DNA of 50,437 nt from Paludibacteraceae bacterium. GTDB taxonomy: Bacteria > Bacteroidota > Bacteroidia > Bacteroidales > Paludibacteraceae. The position numbers were made by a program, and so were the translations under genes. The stretch lies in assembly GCA_024399545.1 (NCBI GenBank), contig JAKSNS010000019.1, positions 1-50,437 on the forward strand. Direction: 5' to 3'. How positions within the stretch are numbered: the first letter of the stretch is position 1; each line of letters begins with the position of its first letter. Of this stretch, positions 1-8,144 are shown piece by piece. The notes beneath the pieces were generated by a model that saw nothing but the letters and a program-made list of their open reading frames with translations, made no database searches and was not told the origin of the DNA.

Positions 1-66
1 GATTAACGATAGATTAACGATAGATTAACGATAGATTAACGATAGATTAACGATAGATTAACGGTA
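1..66. repeat. 11-bp tandem repeat array, left copy
   Basis: Six consecutive 11-bp units of GATTAACGATA are visible, the last one variant (GATTAACGGTA). The array runs off the left edge of the window, so its full length is unknown. It ends 17 bp beyond the stop codon of the minus-strand wlbA-like gene. The same unit occurs in the opposite orientation at 28263-28361, so the two arrays form a long-range inverted pair around most of the polysaccharide locus. The unit length is not a multiple of three and no open reading frame uses it here. Confidence 0.95.
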
Positions 67-83
67 TATTGACCTACCCCAAG

Positions 84-1061
84 TCAGTATTTAACGTCCG
101 TCCATCCGAAAGGATGTTGGGCGAGAGGCATTTTTGCCAGTGGGTGGTATTCGCCTTTCAAACCTATAGGAGTGCTGTTACGTATGTCGGTGACGATTTG
201 GATGCTGTTGCGTGCCTCTGATATGCGGAAACCTTCCCCAGCCAGAATCTTCTCGTAACTTCTTGTGTGCAGTTCCGTAAAACCCTTGCTGAACTCAAAC
301 TCGTCGTTGTCTATTTTCAGCGTCCTGTAAGTCTTTTTCTCACCTTCAACTGCTTCTGGCGGAAGACATTGAGCGTTTATTGACAGGAAATACTTTACCC
401 TTGCCTTCTCAAGTTCCAGATAACCAGCCACTCTGTCGAAACTCATCACATGGACTATGTTTTTCTGTACAGGCCCGAAAACCCATTGTAACATATCGTA
501 AAAATGAACCCCTATGTTTGTTGCCACCCCTCCGCTTTTGTGCACGTCGCCTTTCCATGACGAATAATACCATTTCCCACGTGAGGTTATATACGTCAGT
601 TCAACGTCATAAACCTTGTCTTTCGGTCCTTTGTCCACCTTCTCTTTCAGTGCTATTATTGAGTCGTGAAGCCTTAGTTGCAGAATCGTATATGCCTGAT
701 GTCCAGTCTCGTTCTCTATTTCCAACAAGTTGTCTATGTTGTGGGGGTTCAGCACCAAAGGTTTCTCGCAGATTACGTTTGTGCCAAGGCGAAGCCCGTA
801 GCGTATGAAGGCGTCATGTGTGTAGTTTGGTGTGCAAATCGAAAGCCAGTGAAGTGGGTTCCCTGACCTCATCTGTTTTGTGCAGAAACGGTCAAACTGC
901 TCATTCTCCGTGTAAAACGAACAGTCAGGAAATGAACTGTCCAAACGGCCAACGCTGTCAAATTTATCGTATGCCACCATCAGTTGGTTCCCTGTGTCCG
1001 CAATCGCTTTTATGTGTCGTGGGGCAATGTACCCTGCGGCACCTATCAACGCAAAATTCAT
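84..1061 (-). CDS. wlbA: UDP-GlcNAc-uronate 3-dehydrogenase, WlbA/WbpB family
   Basis: This 325-aa protein is a Gfo/Idh/MocA-type oxidoreductase that closely resembles WlbA/WbpB. Those enzymes oxidise the 3-hydroxyl of UDP-N-acetylglucosaminuronic acid, using bound NAD and 2-oxoglutarate for recycling, and provide the 3-keto substrate for transamination. The N-terminal Rossmann motif ALIGAAGYIAPRH (residues 4-16) is characteristic of this subfamily. The EKP motif is at residues 99-101 and the GVATNIGVHFYDM block near 178-190 carries the expected catalytic histidine. It is the last gene of a four-gene minus-strand operon with the aminotransferase, a deacetylase-like protein and the 2-epimerase. 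That context strongly supports the uronic-acid assignment over a generic oxidoreductase. WbpA (6-dehydrogenase) and WbpD (acetyltransferase) partners are not in the window. Confidence 0.9.
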   Translation of the reverse strand: MNFALIGAAGYIAPRHIKAIADTGNQLMVAYDKFDSVGRLDSSFPDCSFYTENEQFDRFCTKQMRSGNPLHWLSICTPNYTHDAFIRYGLRLGTNVICEKPLVLNPHNIDNLLEIENETGHQAYTILQLRLHDSIIALKEKVDKGPKDKVYDVELTYITSRGKWYYSSWKGDVHKSGGVATNIGVHFYDMLQWVFGPVQKNIVHVMSFDRVAGYLELEKARVKYFLSINAQCLPPEAVEGEKKTYRTLKIDNDEFEFSKGFTELHTRSYEKILAGEGFRISEARNSIQIVTDIRNSTPIGLKGEYHPLAKMPLAQHPFGWTDVKY

Positions 1062-1107
1062 AATGTTTTTCTATAAATTCGTTCTTTACTTATTCTATTT
1101 TTTTTCT

Positions 1108-2247
1108 CTATCTAATGCCAGACAGATATTCGTCCGCTTTTTTTGTTACCATAACAATCTCATCTTCCGTTAGATACGGGTGCATAGGCAGCGAAAGCAC
1201 TGTGTCGCATAGTCTCTCTGTCACAGGGCAATCCCCATAATTCCTGCAACCACTGAATGCCGTCTGCGCATGCATCGCTGTCGGGTAGTAAACCATTGAA
1301 GGAATGCCGTTTGCCTTTAGGTGTGCCTGAAGTCCATCCCTCTCTTCTCGATTCTTCAATCTTATCGTGTATTGTGCCCAACTCGAATGCCAACCGCTTG
1401 GGATATATGGTGTTGTGGCAAGGTTTGGGCAGTTTATCAGTTTGCTGTACATCTTTGCATGGTTGTTCACTGCTTCAAGTTCGTAGTCAACAAAAGCACG
1501 GAATTTCACCTGAAGTATTGCAGCCTGCAGAGTGTCCAGCCGTGAGTTCAAGCCAATACGCACATTGTCATATTTGTTCGCCCCTTTGCCATGGACTTTT
1601 ATTGATTTCGCCATTTTCGCCCATTCGTCATTATCTGTGAAAATTGCTCCCCCGTCACCATAACAACCCAAAGGTTTTGCAGGGAAAAACGAGGTGGTTG
1701 ATATCCCTCCAAACGAACAGGCTTTCTTCCCGTCAATCATGCCGCCAAATCCTTGCGCACCGTCTTCCAACACGTAAAGTCCATATTTCTCTGCTATTGG
1801 CTTAATTTCACCATAGTTGGCAGGAAGACCGAAAAGGTCAACCGGAATAACGGCAACTGGGCGAAGTTCTCCCTCTTTGGCAACCGCTTCAACCTTACGC
1901 TCCAAGTCTTTGCACGAGATTGTGAATGTCTCTGCTTCAACATCAACGAAAACAGGTGTGGCTCCTTCCGCTGCTATAACCTCGGCTGATGCGAAGAAAG
2001 TGAAATCAGGCACGAAAACCGCATCCCCCTTTCCTACTCCCCACACTTTCAGCGCAATCGTCAGTGCGTCAGTCCCGTTTGCGCATGTCACGCAGTGCTT
2101 TACGCCTACGTATTCTGCCAACTGGCGTTCCAACTCTGCCACCGTTTCCCCGCCAATATATGTGCCGTTTGCTGCTACTGAAGACATAACTTTGTCAATA
2201 TCCTTCTGTAGTGCTTTGTATTGTCTTTTCAGGTCTCTAAATTCCAT
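1108..2247 (-). CDS. wbpE: UDP-3-keto-uronate aminotransferase, WbpE/WlbC family (DegT/DnrJ)
   Basis: This 379-aa PLP-dependent sugar aminotransferase belongs to the DegT/DnrJ/EryC1/StrS family. The family features seen are the ANGTDAL substrate-binding block (residues 56-62), the EDGAQ segment (161-165) and the PLP lysine K191 in FFPAKPLG. In this operon it most likely transfers an amino group from glutamate to the 3-keto sugar made by the neighbouring WlbA-like enzyme. Its start overlaps the end of the deacetylase gene by 11 bp, which implies translational coupling. The P. gingivalis family member PorR is required for A-LPS formation and surface anchoring of T9SS cargo. Whether this protein is the PorR orthologue cannot be decided by reading alone. 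Confidence 0.88.
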   Translation of the reverse strand: MEFRDLKRQYKALQKDIDKVMSSVAANGTYIGGETVAELERQLAEYVGVKHCVTCANGTDALTIALKVWGVGKGDAVFVPDFTFFASAEVIAAEGATPVFVDVEAETFTISCKDLERKVEAVAKEGELRPVAVIPVDLFGLPANYGEIKPIAEKYGLYVLEDGAQGFGGMIDGKKACSFGGISTTSFFPAKPLGCYGDGGAIFTDNDEWAKMAKSIKVHGKGANKYDNVRIGLNSRLDTLQAAILQVKFRAFVDYELEAVNNHAKMYSKLINCPNLATTPYIPSGWHSSWAQYTIRLKNREERDGLQAHLKANGIPSMVYYPTAMHAQTAFSGCRNYGDCPVTERLCDTVLSLPMHPYLTEDEIVMVTKKADEYLSGIR

Positions 2248-3001
2248 TTGCCTTGTATCGTTTGATGACGTTCTTTATGTTTTGCAGTATGAGTTCAATT
2301 GTCCAGGGGGCTAACTTGTCGTTCCATCTTTGGGGGTGTGTCGTGATTAGTATTTTGCTTGGTAGTTTCGACGCATTATTTATAATTTCATCCGTAGAGT
2401 GGAAACTCAGCCCTTTTTCGTTCCACACCTCTTGCCAATGTGGGATTTTGTCGCGTACGCTTACGTTAAAACCGTCCCAGCGTCTTCCTGTGTCTGTCAG
2501 GTAAAAAGTATCCGACCAATCTGTGTCCAAATAAGGTTCGGCAATTACACCCAACGACTTGTAATCAAAATGTTTCCATAAATCTTTGCTATCGTACTGC
2601 GACTTAGGGCTACCGTGCATGCAAATCGTTTCTACTTGTGATAGTTTCCTTAGTCTCTCCAAGTTTTTGCCGAAATCTTCGTATGCTTTCTCCACATCCC
2701 CGTTGCAAGTAGTTAAAGACTCGTAATGATAACCGATTTCGTGACCTGACGAGGCTATTTCTCTTATTACCTCCTCATTCCAGCTCTCGTTTACGGCACG
2801 GAAGTAATAAGTGGCACGAACACCCATCTTTGCTTCGCTTTTTGCCATCGAAAGTGAGTTAAACGGCTTTTTGTCAACATCGTGCCGCATACAGACAATC
2901 TTGCCATGTGCATCAAAAAACTCCCTGTAGGGCAAAAACACATAACCTTCTGCTGCAAGTCCTTCAATCAGTTGGATGTATTTTCTTAATGTAAAATCCA
3001 T
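2237..3001 (-). CDS. Polysaccharide deacetylase-like protein
   Basis: This 254-aa cytoplasmic protein has no signal peptide. It carries the NodB-like carbohydrate esterase pattern: an early MRHDVDKKP segment supplies the catalytic and metal-binding aspartates, SSGHEIGYHYES matches the His-x3-His metal motif region, and ITTHPQRW near the C-terminus fits the late histidine motif. Lack of a secretion signal and its position between the 2-epimerase and the aminotransferase suggest that it acts on a nucleotide sugar or lipid-linked intermediate and not on exported polymer. In P. gingivalis, VimE is a deacetylase-like protein of the Wbp/Vim linking-sugar pathway, and this protein is a candidate counterpart by context. 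It overlaps the wbpE start by 11 bp and begins 6 bp after the wbpI stop. Confidence 0.75.
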   Translation of the reverse strand: MDFTLRKYIQLIEGLAAEGYVFLPYREFFDAHGKIVCMRHDVDKKPFNSLSMAKSEAKMGVRATYYFRAVNESWNEEVIREIASSGHEIGYHYESLTTCNGDVEKAYEDFGKNLERLRKLSQVETICMHGSPKSQYDSKDLWKHFDYKSLGVIAEPYLDTDWSDTFYLTDTGRRWDGFNVSVRDKIPHWQEVWNEKGLSFHSTDEIINNASKLPSKILITTHPQRWNDKLAPWTIELILQNIKNVIKRYKANGI

Positions 3002-3007
3002 AAACGT

Positions 3008-4144
3008 CTATTCGTGGGCAATAATGGATTTTATAATAGTCTCCGCGGCATGACCATTGCCAAAAAGTGGCGGATACTTGATTGTGCTATTGGCAAGTTT
3101 GTGGTATGCGTCAACTATTTTGCAGTAATCTGCACCTGCCAATATCCCTGCGCCATGTTCCACTATTTCAACCCATTCCGTCTCTTCTCGCAAAATAACC
3201 GTCGGCGTCTCAAAGAAGAAAGCCTCCTTCTGCACGCCACCACTATCCGTCATAACCAGTTTCGCGTTCTTTTCCAGCATTAGTATTTCGAGGAACGAAA
3301 CTGGCGGAATTATGCGAAAATATGGCGAGCTTAATATGTTTCCAAATATTGCTTTCTCTTGGTCTATGAGTTTTGCCGTCCTTGGGTGTAATGGAATGAT
3401 TACTTGTGCTTTTTCTTGTGACGCAATGTTGGCAAGTGCTTTGAATATTAAGGCGAGTTTACTTGAATCGTCAGTGTTTGAAGGGCGGTGGATAGTAGCG
3501 AGGATAAATTGCTTTGCCTCAAGTTTCAGCCTTTTGGTTATGTCGCAACGCTGCTCGGCGATTTTTGCGAAACGCTGTGCGTTGTCATACATTACGTCAC
3601 CGCTGAGGCATATTTTGCGTGTCGTGCCGTCCTTAAATGTTGGGTGGATTGTCTCAAAACCCTCTTTTATCAGGTTGTTGACGGCAGTCTGCGTTGGCGC
3701 AAAAAGAATAGAACTGAGTTGGTCACACACCATACGGTTAACCTCCTCTGGCATTGACATATTATAGGAACGTAACCCTGCCTCAACGTGGAAAATAGGA
3801 ATATGCAGTTTTGATGCCGCTACTGCTCCTGCCAACGTCGAGTTTGTGTCGCCATAAAGTACGATACCGTCGAAATGTTCTGTCATCAGGACTTTCTCGA
3901 TACCTTCAATCATCATTGCCGTCTGATGTCCGTGCGAACCTGAACCAACCCCCAGATTATAGTCGGGTGTTGGTAAGTCAAGTTCGTCAAAAAACACCTG
4001 CGACATATTGTTGTCGTAGTGCTGTCCTGTGTGGAGAATCTTCTCTTGGATTTGTGATGAAAATTTTTCCCTTATAGTGTGCGATAGTGCTGCGGCTTTT
4101 ATAATCTGTGGACGTGCGCCTATTATTGTGAGGAGCTTTTTCAT
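3008..4144 (-). CDS. wbpI: UDP-sugar 2-epimerase, WecB/WbpI family
   Basis: This 378-aa non-hydrolysing UDP-GlcNAc-type 2-epimerase has the motifs GARPQIIKAA (residues 9-18), GDTNST (98-103), HVEAGLRS (119-126) and MPEEVNR (131-137), all characteristic of the WecB fold. WecB itself acts on UDP-GlcNAc. Here the gene leads an operon with WlbA/WbpB and WbpE homologues, so the WbpI role is more likely: inversion at C2 of UDP-2,3-diacetamido-2,3-dideoxy-glucuronic acid to the manno form. It is the first gene after the promoter at 4289-4321, behind a leader of about 135 nt. A plain WecB function remains possible. Confidence 0.88.
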   Translation of the reverse strand: MKKLLTIIGARPQIIKAAALSHTIREKFSSQIQEKILHTGQHYDNNMSQVFFDELDLPTPDYNLGVGSGSHGHQTAMMIEGIEKVLMTEHFDGIVLYGDTNSTLAGAVAASKLHIPIFHVEAGLRSYNMSMPEEVNRMVCDQLSSILFAPTQTAVNNLIKEGFETIHPTFKDGTTRKICLSGDVMYDNAQRFAKIAEQRCDITKRLKLEAKQFILATIHRPSNTDDSSKLALIFKALANIASQEKAQVIIPLHPRTAKLIDQEKAIFGNILSSPYFRIIPPVSFLEILMLEKNAKLVMTDSGGVQKEAFFFETPTVILREETEWVEIVEHGAGILAGADYCKIVDAYHKLANSTIKYPPLFGNGHAAETIIKSIIAHE

Positions 4145-4190
4145 ACTGTCATTTTTTTACAATTCCGCATTTTCTTCTATATAACTACTC

Positions 4191-4226
4191 GCAACCCCTT
4201 GTAAAGACGGAGCCTGCTACGTCTCA
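4191..4226. repeat. Dispersed palindromic repeat, copy A
   Basis: A 36-bp segment, starting GCAACCCCTTGTAAAGACGG and ending GTCTCA, can form a stem of GACGGAGC with GCTACGTC (one mismatch). The same sequence is present in reverse complement at 50302-50336 with only two differences (one substitution, one indel). It lies in the leader between the promoter and wbpI. Read on the minus strand, the stem is followed by TTTAC, so it could weakly attenuate transcription. It looks like a REP-type dispersed palindrome. Confidence 0.8.
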
Positions 4227-4288
4227 GAGGAATGTATGTTGCAACCGTTATATTTATTTTTTTTGACGAGAAATCGTCATACTGGCTG

Positions 4289-4321
4289 CAAATGTACGAC
4301 TTTTTCTTGAATCAGATGCAA
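4289..4321 (-). promoter_or_regulatory. Promoter of the wbpI-wlbA operon with structured leader
   Basis: On the minus strand TACATTTG (4296 to 4289) matches the Bacteroidetes -7 consensus TAnnTTTG, with a TTG 22 bp upstream. The predicted leader is about 135 nt. It begins with a perfect hairpin TGACGA/TCGTCA (4264-4279) followed on the minus strand by a run of A, and it later contains the palindrome at 4191-4226. The intergenic stretch 4145-4384 holds only these elements and no gene. Confidence 0.75.
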
Positions 4322-4384
4322 TTCTCGAAAGATTTTTACTGTTTATGTACCTGTAGATAATGGTTTGGGGTGGTATAATAGTTC

Positions 4385-5110
4385 TTAACCGAAGATTTTG
4401 CGTTTGAGTTTGATTAATTTTATAAGGGAAGTAGATGGAATAATGCTTAAGATGAAACTTTTAAAAGTCTTGCGGTTATCACTCCATGAGCCACAAAAGT
4501 GGTGGTTGCAATATGTGTTAGCAGTGAGAAAAAATTCTCCAGTGGTTTGTTTCGGGCAAAAGTATTCTACGGGAAAGATTGTTAAATCTTTATATGTTTG
4601 TTTTTTTCCGCCATTTGAAACGAAACCGTTTTTGTGCATTATTCGGGATATAGTTTGTGTGTTTGATGTAAGGTCAAGGGAACCGTCAGGTTTGATGAAG
4701 TGTAGGTTTGGTGAATAATAGTCCAATTGCTCTTTCACCCATTCACCTTGTTTGCAACTGGCCATAATGCCAGTGACTGGCGGATGATGTTTGCTGCCTT
4801 CGTAACCTGTGTATGCGGTTAAAGAAGCAAGGTCGTCCAAAGGTTTTATTATTTCTACATCAGTGTCCATGTAAACTCCACCTTCATCGTATAAGGCTTT
4901 TAGGCGTGCAACATCACTGACAAAGGCGAATTTCTTTGCTTCGTATGCTTCCTTGGTATAAGGAAGTGCGTTGACATCGAAATTGTCTTCATTCCAAAGT
5001 TTGTATTGCCAGTCTGGCATGTATTTGTGCCATGATTCTATGCATCTGATTGCAAGTTCAGGCATTTGTCCACGACCAAACCAACAGTAATGTATTGTTT
5101 TTGGAATCAT
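4385..5110 (-). CDS. Glycosyltransferase, GT32-like (capsular sugar transferase)
   Basis: This 241-aa protein starts with the typical PKTIHYCWFG segment of GT32/Och1-like bacterial glycosyltransferases. It carries the metal-binding DxD motif as DTD (residues 82-84) in the block EGGVYMDTDVEI. There are no clear membrane segments, so it should act on the cytoplasmic face of the inner membrane on lipid-linked sugars. A second GT32 protein of nearly the same size and motif spacing is encoded at 15150-15824. The gene ends 89 bp before the promoter of the wbpI operon and follows the DUF354 gene by 3 bp. Donor and acceptor cannot be predicted. Confidence 0.85.
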   Translation of the reverse strand: MIPKTIHYCWFGRGQMPELAIRCIESWHKYMPDWQYKLWNEDNFDVNALPYTKEAYEAKKFAFVSDVARLKALYDEGGVYMDTDVEIIKPLDDLASLTAYTGYEGSKHHPPVTGIMASCKQGEWVKEQLDYYSPNLHFIKPDGSLDLTSNTQTISRIMHKNGFVSNGGKKQTYKDLTIFPVEYFCPKQTTGEFFLTANTYCNHHFCGSWSDNRKTFKSFILSIIPSTSLIKLIKLKRKIFG

Positions 5111-5113
5111 ATT

Positions 5114-6205
5114 TTATTTGAAACGCATTTGATATTCTTGGTTTTCCATCATGATTCTCTTGCTTTCAGGGTAATTCTCGATGAACCAAGTAATGAATGA
5201 GGAGACATCAATCTTGTCTTTCAACAGAATCTCTCTCTTCTTTTTCCACTCATCTTTAGGATCGTTGTTTTCCAAGATTGATTTTATATGGTTGTAGAAT
5301 TTGTCAAAATTTTCCGGTAGATAACTATAACACAGACCATATCTATCCTCCAATTCATTTGGGACAGCAAGTTTTCCTGCAAAGGTATTGCATTTTAGGG
5401 CAGGAATGCCAAGTATGGCAGCTTCCGAAGTCATTGTCTGGCTGTCACCGAGAAACATAGTTGCGCAAGCCATCAAGTCGTGAATTTTCTCTGGAGATAC
5501 GGGCATGTGGTATTTTTTGAGTTCAGGCTCTGGTTCACGTTCTGTGGTAATGAATACTTTGCCATATTGTTCTAAAAGATGAACGAGTTCCAGCTTTTGT
5601 TCTAACGACAATCCAATTACACCAACGTCATGATGGGCCTTGAATGCATTGAATCTCATTATGAAAAAGTGTTCACCTTCGTCTAATCCAATATTTTTAG
5701 TAATCTCGCTGTTTGGTTGAAATCTGTTAGGGTGGAGGTATGCAAGTTCGTGATACCCATTGTAAAATATGGCATTCGGTGTTTTACGGTCTTTTTTGAT
5801 TGCCGAAGGTGTGAGAACAACGTCAGCAAAAGGGTGTGCGTACTTTACAAACAGAGGCTCGATATTGTCGTCGTCATCGTCAAGGACGATTGATTGCATT
5901 TTTGTTATTCTCGATACATGTGCGATTGTTATAGACGACCCAACGCCTAATGTTATTTTATTCGTCAATACCAACTTCCATATCAGGAAATTATATTTAA
6001 ATTGATTGAGTTGTTTTCCAATGATAGAATCAGCCTTTTTTCCTAAAGGTATATACGGGATTTTGTAATAATCAAGGAGTTCTTTGATTATTTTTATGTT
6101 TTTGGTCGTAACCCAAACCTTATGTCCATCCTCAATTAATTTGAAATATGAATTTCTGAGCAGATGAACGTGTCCTGGATGTCCTATATCGAATAAAATA
6201 TTCAT
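5114..6205 (-). CDS. DUF354 family protein, GT-B-like
   Basis: This 363-aa protein starts MNILFDIGHPGHVHLLRN, which is diagnostic for the DUF354 family found in archaeal and bacterial polysaccharide loci. The overall pattern (N-terminal GHPGHVH loop, a C-terminal half with FLGDSQTMTSEAAILGIPAL) resembles GT-B glycosyltransferases and UDP-GlcNAc 2-epimerase-type folds. The GDSQTMTSEA segment sits where these folds bind the nucleotide sugar. No biochemical activity is firmly established for the family to my knowledge, so a role in nucleotide-sugar or glycan assembly is inferred from fold and context. It is packed closely between the GT32 and FemAB-like genes. Confidence 0.75.
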   Translation of the reverse strand: MNILFDIGHPGHVHLLRNSYFKLIEDGHKVWVTTKNIKIIKELLDYYKIPYIPLGKKADSIIGKQLNQFKYNFLIWKLVLTNKITLGVGSSITIAHVSRITKMQSIVLDDDDDNIEPLFVKYAHPFADVVLTPSAIKKDRKTPNAIFYNGYHELAYLHPNRFQPNSEITKNIGLDEGEHFFIMRFNAFKAHHDVGVIGLSLEQKLELVHLLEQYGKVFITTEREPEPELKKYHMPVSPEKIHDLMACATMFLGDSQTMTSEAAILGIPALKCNTFAGKLAVPNELEDRYGLCYSYLPENFDKFYNHIKSILENNDPKDEWKKKREILLKDKIDVSSFITWFIENYPESKRIMMENQEYQMRFK

Positions 6206-6220
6206 TATGGATGTTACCTC

Positions 6221-7231
6221 TTAACTATGAGCGATTTTTAGTATTTTTACTCCTATAAATCCTACTTTATAAAGTAGTGGACTTATTATACTTTGGAACC
6301 TGCCGTATTCGACAAGTTTCCCTCCGAATTTAGCTTTAAAATCTCTTACTCCATAATTTTCATTTGGTTTTCCAGCTCCCATCATATCAAAAATTGGGTG
6401 TTCCTGTGTAGCTGCATATACAAGGCCAGAATAGGTTGCGACTGTTGATGGAAAAATGTTTTTATATATTTTGTCTGCGCCACAAGCAAACCATTCATAT
6501 AGTGGTGCTCCTTTTTTGCCAATACATAGGGTTCCGCCTACTATTCTGTTTTCATATCTGATTAGCCTATATATAGCGTCTTTTGTGTAATATAGTCGTT
6601 CGAAAAATTCAAAAGGAAATAGAGGGGTTTTGACCTTTGTTTTGTACAAATGACAGAGAATGTTGTAGAAACTCTTTATATCGTCAATAGTTGGATTGGC
6701 AACAAATTCAGTGCCTTTTTTCAAAGACGCTTTAATATCTCTCATCTTATTTTTGCTGAGATTTGATTGCATAATCTCGATTGAAGAGGTGTCAACCTGA
6801 AAATTTAGATGGGGAGAATAATCAAAATCGTTCTGCCTGAATAGTTGTTTCCATTTCGAATAGTCATTGAAATTGCGAGTCTCTATAAAAATGGCCTTGT
6901 TTTTTAGATTGTGTGTGATAGCTTTCAACAAAGCGGTCAATTCTTCTGCGCAAATGTCATTGGCAAGCATTGGTCCACCTATGATAATGGCACGACGAGT
7001 TAGGAACTGTTTAAGTGCATTCCTTTCTTTCGTTATATATCCAATGCAAACTCCCTTCAACACTTTGTCATTTGTAACGGAATATATGAATGAAGTAAAA
7101 ATATTTGGTAGTGATGCAAAGAATAGGTATGCTTCAGGGGTTTGAAACCATGTTGATGTTGAGGATTTTTGAACAAGAGTGTTCCAGGAATCCTTGTTTA
7201 TATCTTTATAATCGGAAAAGATTTCAATCAT
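6221..7231 (-). CDS. FemAB/GNAT-fold (BioF2-like) transferase
   Basis: This 336-aa protein has the two-lobed GNAT arrangement of FemAB/BioF2-like transferases. The second lobe includes the segments YRLIRYENRIVGGTLCIG and LYEWFACGADKIYKN, and ends in the characteristic NYGVRDFKAKFGG motif. FemAB enzymes attach an amino acid from aminoacyl-tRNA, while BioF2-like proteins are assumed to acylate amino sugars. It therefore probably adds an acyl or aminoacyl group to an amino sugar of the glycan. Its start overlaps the stop of the GT4 gene by 8 bp. A seryl or acetyl group on a diamino uronic acid would fit the nearby Wbp-type genes, and the P. gingivalis protein VimA is a possible counterpart, but that is conjecture from context. 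Confidence 0.7.
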   Translation of the reverse strand: MIEIFSDYKDINKDSWNTLVQKSSTSTWFQTPEAYLFFASLPNIFTSFIYSVTNDKVLKGVCIGYITKERNALKQFLTRRAIIIGGPMLANDICAEELTALLKAITHNLKNKAIFIETRNFNDYSKWKQLFRQNDFDYSPHLNFQVDTSSIEIMQSNLSKNKMRDIKASLKKGTEFVANPTIDDIKSFYNILCHLYKTKVKTPLFPFEFFERLYYTKDAIYRLIRYENRIVGGTLCIGKKGAPLYEWFACGADKIYKNIFPSTVATYSGLVYAATQEHPIFDMMGAGKPNENYGVRDFKAKFGGKLVEYGRFQSIISPLLYKVGFIGVKILKIAHS

Positions 7232-8144
7232 GGCAAACGGATTTGTAAATTCTTGTCAACTTTTCAGCAACCAGTTCATTCGTAAGACCAAGTTCAATTA
7301 TTTTTTCTCGTCCTTTTGTCCTTTTGTTGAAATTAAGAACTTTGACAAGGTTGTTTGCAAGTTTGTTGGAATTTCTGTCAGATATATAACATCCATCTAA
7401 GTTAGAAATGATTTCCATAACGTCCCCTACACCAACACTGACAATTGGACAACCACAGACCATGGCTTCTTTGATTATTTGTGGTGAACCTTCTGTAAAT
7501 GAAGTCATCAGTAATGCGTCACATGAATATAAAAGAGAAAAGACTTCATCACGTGAATAACCTTTCAGTTCAATAAGTTGAACATTAATACCCTTACTGG
7601 TTAAAATGTTAATGGCTTCTTGTGCTAATGGGTAATTTTTTATATAGTTGTTGAAAGCTCCTGCAAATAGGACGTGTTTTTTGTCTTTTTCAAGAATGTG
7701 TGAAGCATCAGGTAATTCATCAATGTTTTTCGGTAGGTTAATACCACAAGGAATGAGTGAATAATTACTTTTTGGTTTTGCTATTGAAATGCATTTATTG
7801 CTTACGAAAATGTTCCATGCAGATAGGAACGTGGATAATTTTGAGAATATCAGAACTGATTTGTTGTTTATGTCACTGCCATGATAGGTGGTTACAACAG
7901 GGACATTCCTTTGGAGATTCGCAAGAAGGCTTGACAGACCGTAATGGGCGTGAATGATGTCTGGACGAAATTGTTTGATTGCTTGTTTCAGTTTGGGTAG
8001 ATTGCTGAGGTAGCCTTTTATGCCTTTCCCTTCAACTCCGAAAAACTTACATTCTATTCCCGCATTTTGCAAAGCGTCAACTTGCTCAATAATAAAAGGT
8101 GCGAATCGGCCTTTGTTATGACTGGCTACAATAAGGATTTTCAT
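7224..8144 (-). CDS. Glycosyltransferase, GT4 family
   Basis: The ATG at 8144 gives a 306-aa protein starting MKILIVASHNKGRFAPFI. It overlaps the upstream stop codon as ATGA, so it is preferred over an in-frame upstream start inside the neighbouring gene. The GT-B fold is visible: an N-terminal glycine-rich segment, DIIHAHYGLSSLLAN in the middle, and the C-terminal donor site FTEGSPQIIKEAMVCGCPIV with the E-x7-E pattern of GT4 enzymes. It is a retaining glycosyltransferase, probably cytoplasmic or peripheral, working on the lipid-linked oligosaccharide. Its sugar specificity is unknown. Confidence 0.85.
   Translation of the reverse strand: MKILIVASHNKGRFAPFIIEQVDALQNAGIECKFFGVEGKGIKGYLSNLPKLKQAIKQFRPDIIHAHYGLSSLLANLQRNVPVVTTYHGSDINNKSVLIFSKLSTFLSAWNIFVSNKCISIAKPKSNYSLIPCGINLPKNIDELPDASHILEKDKKHVLFAGAFNNYIKNYPLAQEAINILTSKGINVQLIELKGYSRDEVFSLLYSCDALLMTSFTEGSPQIIKEAMVCGCPIVSVGVGDVMEIISNLDGCYISDRNSNKLANNLVKVLNFNKRTKGREKIIELGLTNELVAEKLTRIYKSVCHD

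Noticed and set aside
4191-4226. tRNA or small RNA gene
   Set aside because: The structure is a simple hairpin repeated elsewhere. There is no cloverleaf or promoter of its own.
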